Shown one piece after another: positions 1-7,332 of a stretch of DNA of 46,752 bases. Numbering within the stretch: the first letter of the stretch is position 1; each line of letters starts with the position of its first letter. Origin of the DNA: an uncultured Pirellulaceae bacterium (lineage in GTDB: Bacteria; Planctomycetota; Planctomycetia; Pirellulales; Pirellulaceae); NCBI GenBank assembly GCA_938010615.1, contig CALLUY010000107.1:1-46752 (forward strand). Reading direction: 5' to 3'. Under the pieces are notes generated by a model that did no database searches, was not told the origin of the DNA, and saw only the letters and a list, made by a program, of their open reading frames with translations. A program made the position numbers and the translations under genes.

Positions 1-40
1 ACTGACGATTCTGACGCTGGAAGTTCTCTATCAACTCAGC
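1..40 (+). repeat. 40-bp direct repeat, copy 1
   Basis: The first 40 bases recur identically at 1864-1903. In both places the repeat lies upstream of one of two near-identical attC-like palindromes (77-164 and 2171-2261). This suggests that the ends of two related cassettes are present, the first cut by the window edge. In the second copy the repeat is followed directly by a palindromic insert, so the distance to the attC-like site differs. Confidence 0.75.
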
Positions 41-76
41 TAAAATAACGCTGCACCAAGTCGCACTGGCGACAAA

Positions 77-164
77 GTTCAACGCACGATCTATCGGTGC
101 GTACTAAACCAAATCAAAATTGCGATGCCATAAACACGCAACGATAGATCGCAATTCGTTATCT
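77..164 (+). other. attC-like recombination site A
   Basis: Imperfect palindrome of 88 bp with the layout of an integron attC site. It has an outer R''-like box GTTCAAC (77-83), inner arms GATCTATCG and CGATAGATC that pair perfectly over 9 bp, a variable centre, and an outer R'-like box GTTATCT (158-164). The conserved AAC and GTT cores are present. The R' box differs from the textbook GTTRRRY at one position. The DUF3800 gene starts 41 bp after it, as expected for a cassette gene. The ends match site C (2171-2261), but the centre does not. No integrase gene is in the window, so the assignment rests on structure alone. Confidence 0.6.
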
Positions 165-204
165 CGCCTAACTCAATCGAAACAAAACTGGCCTTGGTGC
201 AGAT

Positions 205-1008
205 TTGGAAACAGAACCTCAGAAACCCCAATTTTCGCTCTATTTCGATGACAGTGGAACTCGCGACCTAGATGCTGACTCCCAAATGAGAGACGACGGC
301 ATGGACTGGTTCGGGCTCGGCGGAGTCCTGATCGAGAACGAGAACATTCCTTCGTTTATCGAATCACACCGCGCGTTCTGCGGGAAATGGGAGGTTACGT
401 CGCCTCTTCACTCAAATAAAATTCGTGGGTCGAGAAAACCTTTTCGCTTCAAAAAAGAGAAACGAGAGGGTTTTCTAGCTGATTTAGAATCCCTGATGGT
501 TAACGCGCCCGTCTTGTGTACGGCCTGCGTAATTCACCGACCCGGATACTTGAACAGATACAGAGACCATTACCAAGAAAAACTCTGGCAGCTTTGTAAA
601 ACTGCATTTGTGATCTTGATCGAACGATCCGCGAAATATGTTTTGGCTAACGGTGGCGAGATGGAAATTCGGTTTGAAAGAACCGGGCCAAACGAGGACG
701 GAAAATTGATTTCCTATCTGAGAGATCTCAAAACTTACGGCAATCCTTTTTCTGCTGGAACCTCAGAAAAATACCAGCCTTTATCCGCCGAAGAATTTTC
801 CACTGCAATCAAAGGCGAACCGCGCGGAAAAACGAAAAATGACCCACTCATGCAGTTGGCTGACTTGGTCCTCTATCCGATTTGCAAAAGCAATTACTCA
901 CAATACCGAACGTTCGACTCGTTATGGGATGCTGGCAAAATAATTGACTGTTGCACCGACGTTGACGACTCAATGAAGATTAAATTCAGTTGTTTCGATG
1001 ACCTATAA
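205..1008 (+). CDS. DUF3800 family protein (cassette gene)
   Basis: A 267-residue protein with the two hallmarks of DUF3800: an N-terminal acidic strand YFDDSGT at residues 13-19, and a C-terminal helix with PLMQLADLVLYP. The family has an RNase H-like fold by prediction and is common in defence and mobile contexts; its activity is not established. The start is TTG at 205. No Met occurs before the conserved YFDDSGT motif, so a non-ATG start is required. The gene lies between attC-like sites A (77-164) and B (1226-1297) and is followed at once by a strong rho-independent terminator, the usual build of an integron gene cassette. Length is normal for the family and no damage is visible. Confidence 0.85.
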   Translation: METEPQKPQFSLYFDDSGTRDLDADSQMRDDGMDWFGLGGVLIENENIPSFIESHRAFCGKWEVTSPLHSNKIRGSRKPFRFKKEKREGFLADLESLMVNAPVLCTACVIHRPGYLNRYRDHYQEKLWQLCKTAFVILIERSAKYVLANGGEMEIRFERTGPNEDGKLISYLRDLKTYGNPFSAGTSEKYQPLSAEEFSTAIKGEPRGKTKNDPLMQLADLVLYPICKSNYSQYRTFDSLWDAGKIIDCCTDVDDSMKIKFSCFDDL

Positions 1009-1043
1009 AAAAAGAGGCCTGCTCAAAAGAACAGGCCTCTTTT
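1009..1043 (+). terminator. Rho-independent terminator after the DUF3800 gene
   Basis: Perfect 12-bp stem: AAAAGAGGCCTG pairs with CAGGCCTCTTTT, with a 10-nt loop and a U-tract arm. It begins within a few bases of the stop codon. Confidence 0.9.
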
Positions 1044-1225
1044 CGGCTCGCGATGGCAAACCCCGGGGCAAAGCCCACGAAAAAAATATATCGAATTAAC
1101 TGACCAAAATCGACCGTAAAAGTTCATCAGGCACCAAAAAATTGGCAAAAAATACTCTAAAATTGACACGTTTGGTCAATCGCACCGAAAAAGAGCCCAT
1201 TCAACCATCCAGTGCAAACGGCGCC

Positions 1226-1297
1226 AGATAACAATTAAGAATTTGACATCGCGTAGTGAGGCACGAACGTAGCCGATATTCAAGTTCTCTGTTCAAG
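1226..1297 (+). other. attC-like recombination site B
   Basis: A 72-bp imperfect palindrome. The R''-like box AGATAAC (1226-1232) is the exact reverse complement of GTTATCT at 158-164, where the same putative cassette begins. This relation is expected because the two boxes come together in the circular cassette. The inner arms GAATTTGA and TCAAGTTC pair with one G-T wobble, continuing after a bulge with ATCG/CGAT. The R'-like box is GTTCAAG (1291-1297). The flanks resemble site D (2750-2876), with arm changes that keep pairing. Confidence 0.6.
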
Positions 1298-1863
1298 AAG
1301 GCCGAATGCGACAAGCGGCTTTCTACTTCCGCCCCTCTTAGGGATTTGCTTCCCGATTCCTCGACGCGAGACGCGGCTTGACGATGCGATTCCTGAAGCG
1401 CAACTCGCCTGAAGAGAGCAATTCGCTCGACCATCGAACTGCAGAACCGATTGACGCGGCCAATCGACTTGCGATTTGATCGCTTCGTGCAGTTTTGCAG
1501 ATGCCGGCGCATACCTTCAGCGCTGACGCTCCCGAAATGCTTTGAAAGTTTTCAGATTTTGACGCCAATGGCAACATCACGGAGGCCCTCGCGTTAAAAG
1601 GTGATCCGCCAACGGCTTGCGCCACACGAGACCTCCTCGATCGTTGGAGGCGACGGACGTTCCGCTGTCACCGACGGCGATGAAGTTCGGGTCTTTCGAA
1701 GTTGATTCATCGAAGGATGATCTTGAGCCTAAGCTTGCAAATCAGGATTCATCTGTTTTACATCGTCAGTGTGAATCTTGCGGCGGTCGATTGATTCCGC
1801 ATAGAGAACCCCCCAAACCAAGTTGGGCTTGCGTCATGGCGTCGCCTTACCGCCCAAGCTGAT

Positions 1864-1903
1864 ACTGACGATTCTGACGCTGGAAGTTCTCTATCAACTC
1901 AGC
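1864..1903 (+). repeat. 40-bp direct repeat, copy 2
   Basis: Identical to positions 1-40. See the copy 1 entry. It abuts the inverted-repeat element at 1902-2058. Confidence 0.75.
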
Positions 1904-2058
1904 CGGGTGCCATGTTTACGCGGGCGTTGGTGGTTGTCTTAAGTCTGCCATCCCAAGCATGCTCACGCCGCTCTGACCATGGCCTCATCTAACGCGTAAG
2001 CATGCCGTTACTGAGTAGGGCACTTGGCTTGAAAGGCGTGAGGCATGGCACCCGGTCA
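1902..2058. repeat. Inverted-repeat (MITE-like) insert
   Basis: The ends CCGGGTGCCATG and CATGGCACCCGG are perfect 12-bp inverted repeats. Inside them CTCACGCC pairs with GGCGTGAG. No reading frame lies within. 'GGGTGCCATG' palindromes are a common style of intergenic repeat in planctomycete genomes. This one appears to interrupt sequence that is continuous between the 40-bp repeat and the attC-like site in copy 1. Confidence 0.55.
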
Positions 2059-2170
2059 AGGTATCACCGGAGTTGACGAAACAAGCTGACTCCAAGTTGC
2101 CCACCAAAACTGGCAACCTTCTCGAAGATCCACTACCATAGGCGTTGGACAGTTCGCATCAGCCGACAAA

Positions 2171-2261
2171 GTTCAACGCACGATCTATCCGCGCGCCACG
2201 AAACAAAACCAAATTGCGAAAAAGTCTCAGTGACACACGGATAGATCGCAATTCGTTATCC
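2171..2261 (+). other. attC-like recombination site C
   Basis: A 91-bp palindrome with the same ends as site A: GTTCAAC (2171-2177), arms GATCTATCC and GGATAGATC (9 bp, perfect), and GTTATCC (2255-2261). The last arm base pair is C-G in this site and G-C in site A, a compensatory change that supports selection on the hairpin. The centres differ. The next gene starts 51 bp downstream. Confidence 0.6.
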
Positions 2262-2311
2262 AGCTTGGGCTGACAGTATCCTGACGTCGCCTGAAATGCA
2301 GTCCTGATCAT

Positions 2312-2719
2312 ATGGCCAAATTCAGATCTTTTTCAATCCGATTTTTATTGGTTCTGACGTTGGTGATTGCGGTTTGTTTTGGATTCGATCACCGCATGTC
2401 GGCTTGGCAGGTTGCTACCCGTGGCAAACTCGAAAATAGACCGAGCGAGCTCCTTGCTTTGCAACCATCTGAATTCGACTCTGAATACAGAGTGGCAACG
2501 ACGACTGATCTGACTTCCACAATTGATCGATTATTCCTTCGGCGAAGAGTTCACGTAGACTATGTCGTGGAATCTCGGGCAGATACGCCGGGGTGTTCCG
2601 TCGCTTACCCACGTCGGATTGAAATAACGGCAGGACTATTCCAAGGAAAGCGAGTTGAATTACCGCTAGACTTTGTTGATCAGATCAGAATTCTTGAGTC
2701 CGTCCGCCAAGGCCCATAA
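2312..2719 (+). CDS. Small membrane-anchored hypothetical protein (cassette gene)
   Basis: 135 residues with no recognised enzymatic domain. Residues 5-25 (RSFSIRFLLVLTLVIAVCFG) form one hydrophobic segment in the 'RFxLRxLLxLTLVIA' style typical of planctomycete inner-membrane anchors. The rest is a soluble, basic, probably extracytoplasmic domain of about 105 residues. The gene lies between attC-like sites C and D, as the DUF3800 gene lies between A and B. Coding likelihood is good from the amino-acid composition and the anchor. Function is unknown. Confidence 0.65.
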   Translation: MAKFRSFSIRFLLVLTLVIAVCFGFDHRMSAWQVATRGKLENRPSELLALQPSEFDSEYRVATTTDLTSTIDRLFLRRRVHVDYVVESRADTPGCSVAYPRRIEITAGLFQGKRVELPLDFVDQIRILESVRQGP

Positions 2720-2749
2720 ATTGATGGTTGGCGAATCAATCGGTCATCT

Positions 2750-2876
2750 GGATAACAATTGAATGTTTGACTTCGCGGGTGCGGCGGAGTGAGTTTGGTC
2801 TAGGCGAGAGTTCTCTTGGAATGTTTGTGTTTGGTGGCTTCTTGGGTTCCGCCGGAGCTCAAACACTTTGTTCAAG
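2750..2876 (+). other. attC-like recombination site D
   Basis: A 127-bp palindrome. The R''-like box GGATAAC (2750-2756) is the exact reverse complement of GTTATCC at 2255-2261, the start of the same putative cassette. Arms TGTTTGA and TCAAACA pair perfectly. The R'-like box GTTCAAG is at 2870-2876. The flanking bases AACAATT and GTTCAAGAAG match site B, while the arm sequence differs and stays paired. Its length is at the long end for attC sites. Confidence 0.55.
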
Positions 2877-3030
2877 AAGCCCGAATTGGCTCTGACGCGT
2901 TCCACTGGCTGCCGTTTTGTGTTGTGATTTTGACCACCGCGCAGCATGAAGGCTCCTTGCTGCTGGACGCTTCAAAGATGTTTATCGAGTCAGTGAATTT
3001 TCATCGCGGAGATGCGCGGCGACAAGCGAA

Positions 3031-3435
3031 CTATCCGGAATCAAGATAGCTCTTCGCATGCGCAGGTAACGCTCGCCAGATCACGCGGCCGTCGGTGATC
3101 ATCGTGACACGCATAGTGCCAACCTTGCACTTGGGACAAGGCCGTGGAGGTCGGGCGATGTCGGGGACGATCTCTTCCTTCTTCATCGACCAACACCAGC
3201 CCAGATACCTCCGCCGGGAACGATGAAGTGCACGCGGGTTGTATACCGTGAAGTCTCGGCCCCACGTGTGCAACGCTCCGAAGAAACCGACTTGCTTCGT
3301 GCCAATAAAACGCTTTCCTGATGCCAGCTCGAGGATCGTTTGGGCTCCGCAGCGAAACAACGCGCCGTAACAGTCTCGCTGGTTGCGACGCACGACCATG
3401 CGTAACTTGCCCGGCACGGTGAAGCGTGGTTTCAT
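3031..3435 (-). pseudogene. Decayed IS91-family (Y2, HUH) transposase
   Basis: The translation contains 'FTVPGKLR...LFRCGAQTILELA...FFGALHTWGRDFTVYNP', which matches the core of IS91-type rolling-circle transposases. The family should continue with the metal-binding HUH motif. That motif, HVHFIVPGGG, is present but one base out of frame (about 3205-3235), so a single-base deletion has destroyed the catalytic frame. The N-terminal zinc-binding part is missing. After the frameshift the sequence jumps to a short C-terminal-like piece with CPKCKVGTM, implying a large internal deletion. It is a non-functional remnant lying beside the attC-like sites. Confidence 0.75.
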
Positions 3436-3567
3436 CGAATCACCGCCGACAGGTTGCGCGTCCTGCCGTACCGCGATACAAGAAAGTTTTCAGCGTACTT
3501 TAGTCCGACTGTAACTTGAACTAAGATGACATCATCAATTTCCAAGTCTCATGCTTCTGGATGACTG

Positions 3568-4878
3568 ATGATCAAAAAGACGAACGATACCGGTGTAATG
3601 GTGCGACTCGGCATCATGATGTTCTTGCAGTTTTTCATCTGGGGCGTGTTCTTCGTCACCATGGGAACTTACCTGACGAAACTGTTTGATGGTCAGGAAG
3701 GAATCAATTCGATTGTCGGCAGTAGCTATGCGACGCAGACCTGGGCAGCTTTGTTCGCTCCGCTGATCGTAGGTTTCCTTGGCGATCGATTGATGAACAA
3801 GGAACATCTCAATGGTATCCTTCATCTGTTGGGGGCAGGTCTATTGTGGTGGGTCAGTACGATCACGGACTCGTCGATGTTGTTTTGGGCGTTGTTGGCG
3901 TTCTTCATTTGCTACATGCCGACCTTGGCACTCGTTAACACGATTACGTTCCAAAACGTTGCAGACATTGAGACTGACTTTCCGAAAGTTCGTTTGTGGG
4001 GCACCATCGGTTGGATCGTTGCGGGGCTCGTCATTTCACAGTCCTTCTTCGGAATATTCTCGCTGCCGGTTTTGCCGGGCGTCGAAGATGCTGGAAGCCA
4101 AAACATTCAGTTCAAAATCGCGGCCATCGTCAGCGTGATCTACGGAATCTTTAGCTTCACTTTGCCAGCTTCGCCGCCAGAAGGCCGCGGCAAACCAGTT
4201 AACATCATCAAGATTCTTGGTTTTGATGCATTGAAGTTGATGGCCAATCCGGCTTATCTCGTGTTTGCAATTTGCTCGTTTTTGATTTGTATTCCGTTGG
4301 CGTTTTACTATGCCCGAACAGGCGAATTCGTAGGAGCAATGTCGTTCGGAAGTGCAACCGGAGGCGTGATGGCGTTGGGTCAAGTTAGTGAAATTGTGTT
4401 CATGGCTTTGGTGCCATTCTTTCTTACTCGACTCGGCGTTAAGAAAATGCTGCTGGTCGGAATGTTGGCTTGGGCGGCACGCTACGTTCTATTCGGCCTG
4501 TTTCCATCATCGCCAGCGATGCTTATTTTGGGCATCGTACTTCATGGCATTTGTTACGACTTCTTTTTCGTGACTGGCCAGCTTTACACTGACCGGGTTG
4601 CACCACCAGAAACGAGGACGAGTGCTCAGGCGTTGGTCGGCTTGCTGACTTACGGAGCCGGAATGCTTGTTGGAAACTATGTGCTGGGTTACTGGGGTGA
4701 TCGAATTGAACTGGATCCTTCGACGAAGGAAGGTTGGCTTGCTGATGGTCAACAGTTCTGGATGATGCCCGCAATCTTCGCGGGGGTCGTCGCGGTTATT
4801 TTCCTGTTGACGTTCTGGGACAAGAGCGGGGACGGGGGCAAGCCGATCTTGGAAGTCGACCAAGCGGCGAAAGCCTAG
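3568..4878 (+). CDS. MFS nucleoside:H+ symporter-like transporter
   Basis: 436 residues with about twelve hydrophobic segments, resembling the NupG/XapB nucleoside-proton symporter branch of the major facilitator superfamily (MVRLGIMMFLQFFIWGVFFVTMGTYL at the N-terminus; KVRLWGTIGWIVAGLVI before helix 5; LHGICYDFFFVTGQLYTDRVAP in the C-half). It would import nucleosides or a related solute across the inner membrane. ATG 3568 is used; ATG 3598 (MVRLGIMM) is an alternative that still keeps the first helix. It stands alone and is followed by a repeat-rich gap. Substrate is inferred only from family resemblance. Confidence 0.8.
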   Translation: MIKKTNDTGVMVRLGIMMFLQFFIWGVFFVTMGTYLTKLFDGQEGINSIVGSSYATQTWAALFAPLIVGFLGDRLMNKEHLNGILHLLGAGLLWWVSTITDSSMLFWALLAFFICYMPTLALVNTITFQNVADIETDFPKVRLWGTIGWIVAGLVISQSFFGIFSLPVLPGVEDAGSQNIQFKIAAIVSVIYGIFSFTLPASPPEGRGKPVNIIKILGFDALKLMANPAYLVFAICSFLICIPLAFYYARTGEFVGAMSFGSATGGVMALGQVSEIVFMALVPFFLTRLGVKKMLLVGMLAWAARYVLFGLFPSSPAMLILGIVLHGICYDFFFVTGQLYTDRVAPPETRTSAQALVGLLTYGAGMLVGNYVLGYWGDRIELDPSTKEGWLADGQQFWMMPAIFAGVVAVIFLLTFWDKSGDGGKPILEVDQAAKA

Positions 4879-5259
4879 TCACCTAGTACTCTGTCTCAGC
4901 TCAATCTTCGAGTTGAGGTGCCATTGCCACGCGAAGCATGGCCATGAACTGAAACTGAATAGCGAAAAAAGCGTCTCTTCAGTAAGGCATGCTCACGCCA
5001 TGGACGTAAGTCCATGGTTGCCGAATATGAACGAACACCGAAAGTCGCAACGCGACGGCATGAGTCTTCCTACCGTCGCGTTGCGACTCCTCGAATACTG
5101 CTGATGCTTGTTCTCGGATTAGCATCCGGGGCTAATTCATGTCGTTCCTCCGGAACTGCAGCGTGCCAAATCCTAACCGATGCCGCAAACTAACGACTTT
5201 ACGGCCGCCGCCATTCGATGTAAGTTGAATCTGGGCCGAAGCCGTTTCTGGAGTTCAAC
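4879..5259. repeat. Intergenic palindromic repeats
   Basis: No gene is seen in this gap. It holds a CCATGGAC-GTAA-GTCCATGG hairpin (4999-5018), the same module as in the 200-bp dispersed repeat. It also holds a perfect 15-bp inverted repeat, GTCGCAACGCGACGG (5044-5058) with its complement at 5073-5087, and 'GCTGATGC...GCATCCG' half-sites. Confidence 0.6.
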
Positions 5260-5667
5260 ATGCTACGAACGATTGTTACAGTAACTATCTTGCTGGTCAG
5301 CGCCGAACTGGTTTGTGCTCAAGCTCCGGGCGTCAACACAACGGTTCAGCTTCCGACCGTCAGAAATTTCAGCATCAACACCGTCGTTAGTGTTCCCGAC
5401 GGCGGCACGATGTACCTTGGCGGCAGTCCCAGTAGGTCACAATTCTCCAGCGGCAGACCCGGCGTGCGTTCTACCAGTCGAGGCATCGGCGGACCAGGCG
5501 TTGCTGTATCGGCGACTCTGATCATTGGATCCGAAGTTGGTGCAGAGCTCGATCGCCGCGGACGGATTGCTCTGTCTCGAAAGAGGCCGCCACGAATTCA
5601 CGGCACTGAGCGCGAGAAAGCAAAAGCTTCTTTTCTGGCCAAACACCTCGGACGCGGGTGGAAGTAG
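5260..5667 (+). CDS. Small secreted protein with secretin-like 'VPDGGT' motif
   Basis: 135 residues. Residues 1-20 (MLRTIVTVTILLVSAELVCA) form a clear Sec signal peptide ending at AQA. The mature part has the strand 'FSINTVVSVPDGGTMYLGG', which resembles the conserved beta-hairpin of type II/III secretin C-domains (VSVPDGGTLLLGG). The protein is far too short to form a secretin channel. The tail is basic. A TGGAG ribosome-binding site precedes the ATG. It may be a peripheral envelope protein; function is unknown. Confidence 0.65.
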   Translation: MLRTIVTVTILLVSAELVCAQAPGVNTTVQLPTVRNFSINTVVSVPDGGTMYLGGSPSRSQFSSGRPGVRSTSRGIGGPGVAVSATLIIGSEVGAELDRRGRIALSRKRPPRIHGTEREKAKASFLAKHLGRGWK

Positions 5668-5722
5668 CTCGACTCTCCGAGTCGATTTCAGCTGCGCCAA
5701 ACGACTCGGAGAGGCGTGCTAC
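5664..5722. terminator. Inverted repeat between convergent genes
   Basis: CTCTCCGAGTCG (5673-5684) pairs perfectly with CGACTCGGAGAG (5702-5713), and outer GTAGC pairs with GCTAC. It overlaps the stop of the secreted protein and precedes the end of the opposite-strand gene, so it could act as a bidirectional terminator. There is no U-tract. Confidence 0.45.
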
Positions 5723-5727
5723 TTTGA

Positions 5728-5994
5728 CTAAGCGGCTCGAGTTTGGGATGGCTGACGAAGCGTTCCATAAAGCGGATCTTGGGGAATCGCTTCTTCCAGT
5801 TGAGCGAGATGCTCGAATGCCGACAACGAAACGTCCATGAAGATCCACTTCTGACCGCCGAACTCGCAAACGCCGCCACCGGTTCCGCCAAATTGATCAT
5901 AACGAACTCGGTATCCCAATTGCGATGCGATTTCTAGCCACGATTCGACCTGTTCGAGCGTGCTGAGCTTTCGCGGTTGATCTTGAATATTCAT
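5728..5994 (-). CDS. Conserved hypothetical protein, 88 residues
   Basis: The protein core (SWLEIASQLGYRVRYDQFGGTGGGVCEFGGQKWIFMDV) looks like a genuine compact alpha/beta protein, with a following FEHLAQLEEAI helix. Its family is not recognised, though it has the look of a small planctomycete-restricted protein. The longest frame starts at 6084. ATG 5994 (MNIQDQPRKL) is preferred because the extension is poor in character and runs into the region upstream of the divergent kinase gene. No signal peptide is seen, so it is probably cytoplasmic. Confidence 0.6.
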   Translation of the reverse strand: MNIQDQPRKLSTLEQVESWLEIASQLGYRVRYDQFGGTGGGVCEFGGQKWIFMDVSLSAFEHLAQLEEAIPQDPLYGTLRQPSQTRAA

Positions 5995-6149
5995 GGCAAT
6001 TTTGGGGCGAAATGAAAAAGCTCTAAAGTCCAATTGCTCGGTGGTCAGTTGGGGTAAGTCAAACTGGGATGCACAGGAAGCCATTGTTCCCTGGAATGTA
6101 TTTTTTCAAACTGAGTCCGAAGCGGGCCGATAGTAGAGAAAAGTACCCG

Positions 6150-7070
6150 ATGCAAAAAGTGCATTCCGCGTCCCAAGCGTGGGATTCGCTTACCCGCCCA
6201 CAAATACCACCGAAAAGACCCATCGTGAACAATTGCCAGCAAACCGAAATTGACTCAGTTCGTGAAGAAAATGCGTCACTACGCAAGCAACTAGAACGCT
6301 GTCAGAAAATGACGGCTTTGGGCGAACTGGTCAGCACGACGACGCACGAGTTCAACAACGTCCTGATGACGATCATGAACTATGCCAAAATGGGCATGCG
6401 GTACGACGACAAGGAAACTCGCGACAAAGCGTTCGACAAAATCAGCCAAGCCAGCAATCGAGCTGCCAAGATCACAAACGCAGTTCTTGGAATGGCTCGC
6501 AATCGCAGCGAACACTTCGAGCAAACCGACCTGAAGCAAATCATTGACCAGACAATGGTTTTGCTTGAGCGTGAATTGCAGAAGTATCGCATCGCTGTTG
6601 AGATGGATTTGGGCGAGAACATCCCGGAAGTTTCCGCGATCGGAAATCAAATCCAGCAAGTGCTGATGAATTTGTTGATCAATGCCCGTCAAGCAATGCC
6701 CGAAGGTGGTCGTTTGTTGATCTCGCTGCAACACGATCAGGAATCGAATTCGGCTCATCTCACTATCCGTGACTTCGGCAGCGGCATGGATGCTGAAACG
6801 ATGCAAAAGATCTTCGAACCTTACTTCTCGACGAAGGAAGGTCCTGATGAGTCCGGCAAGGGCGGGACTGGCTTAGGCTTGGCAGCATGCAAGAACATCA
6901 TCGAAGCTCATGGCGGAAAGATTCGCGTCGAAAGCGCCATCGGACAGGGAACGAAGTTTGTCATCAAGCTTCCCGTCGATCGGCAGAAGTCTCCCGTAAT
7001 GGCAGCTCGCGGAATTGCGGGCGCGATTTCACACATGAACGTCGGCACGTCGGCGATGCAACAGTCGTAG
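6150..7070 (+). CDS. Orphan cytoplasmic sensor histidine kinase
   Basis: About 306 residues. A short N-terminal part with a coiled coil (SVREENASLRKQLERCQKM) leads into the dimerisation helix with phospho-acceptor His at residue 66 (STTTHEFNNVLMTI). The ATPase domain has N box (QVLMNLLINARQAMP), G1 (DFGSGM), F box (IFEPYFSTK) and G2 (GGTGLGL). All catalytic motifs are intact. There is no transmembrane segment and no PAS or other input domain, so signal sensing must be by partner or coiled coil. No response regulator is adjacent. The frame is open from 6069; ATG 6150 is chosen because GAGAAAAG lies just upstream. Confidence 0.85.
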   Translation: MQKVHSASQAWDSLTRPQIPPKRPIVNNCQQTEIDSVREENASLRKQLERCQKMTALGELVSTTTHEFNNVLMTIMNYAKMGMRYDDKETRDKAFDKISQASNRAAKITNAVLGMARNRSEHFEQTDLKQIIDQTMVLLERELQKYRIAVEMDLGENIPEVSAIGNQIQQVLMNLLINARQAMPEGGRLLISLQHDQESNSAHLTIRDFGSGMDAETMQKIFEPYFSTKEGPDESGKGGTGLGLAACKNIIEAHGGKIRVESAIGQGTKFVIKLPVDRQKSPVMAARGIAGAISHMNVGTSAMQQS

Positions 7071-7093
7071 GGAGATTTCCCGGTTCCGAATGC

Positions 7094-7150
7094 GTAGCAC
7101 GGTGTTCCCCACCGTTTGCTGCATGTCTACGGCGGAGACCGCCGTGCTAC
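7094..7150. repeat. Intergenic inverted repeat
   Basis: GTAGCACGG (7094-7102) and CCGTGCTAC (7142-7150) are the arms, with smaller nested hairpins (GGTGTTCCCCACC and GGCGGAGACCGCC). It has the general style of the other palindromic repeats in this window and no coding content. Confidence 0.5.
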
Positions 7151-7241
7151 GTTGTACGTTGGGAAACATCGGCACGCCAGTTTCTAGCGTTTTCCATTGG
7201 ATCGCTTGAACACCCGCGCCCTTCCCGTCGCTTAGCCTCCG

Positions 7242-7275
7242 AGCCTCCCATAGGGAGGCTGATCATTGATTTTTT
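7242..7275 (+). terminator. Putative rho-independent terminator
   Basis: AGCCTCCC and GGGAGGCT form an 8-bp perfect stem with an ATA loop, followed about 10 nt later by TTTTTT. It lies 170 bp after the kinase gene and before the dehydrogenase gene. Confidence 0.5.
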
Positions 7276-7332
7276 GGCTTTGATATGATCTTCTGATGCG
7301 AATCTAATTCGCAACTCAAACTCATAATCAAG

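Larger units (their letters stand above)
1298..2170. other. Putative cassette 2 interior, no convincing gene
   Basis: An 870-bp stretch between attC-like sites B and C. The reading frames present (81-103 codons on either strand) have low-complexity, Arg/Ser-rich translations typical of non-coding DNA, and no domain is recognisable. It holds the second copy of the 40-bp repeat (1864-1903) and an inverted-repeat insert (1902-2058). It may be an empty or decayed cassette. The sequence just after site B resembles the sequence just after site D, so cassettes 2 and 4 appear related at their starts. Confidence 0.45.

Noticed and set aside
1617-1862. 81-codon frame in the putative second cassette
   Set aside because: Composition is Pro/Arg/Ser-rich without any domain, and it lacks a ribosome-binding site; probably non-coding or a decayed gene.
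3515-3521. CTTGAAC, the exact reverse complement of GTTCAAG at 2870-2876, as the R'' box of a fifth attC-like site
   Set aside because: No paired inner arms and no downstream GTT-core box follow before the transporter gene, so a 7-bp match by chance is more likely.
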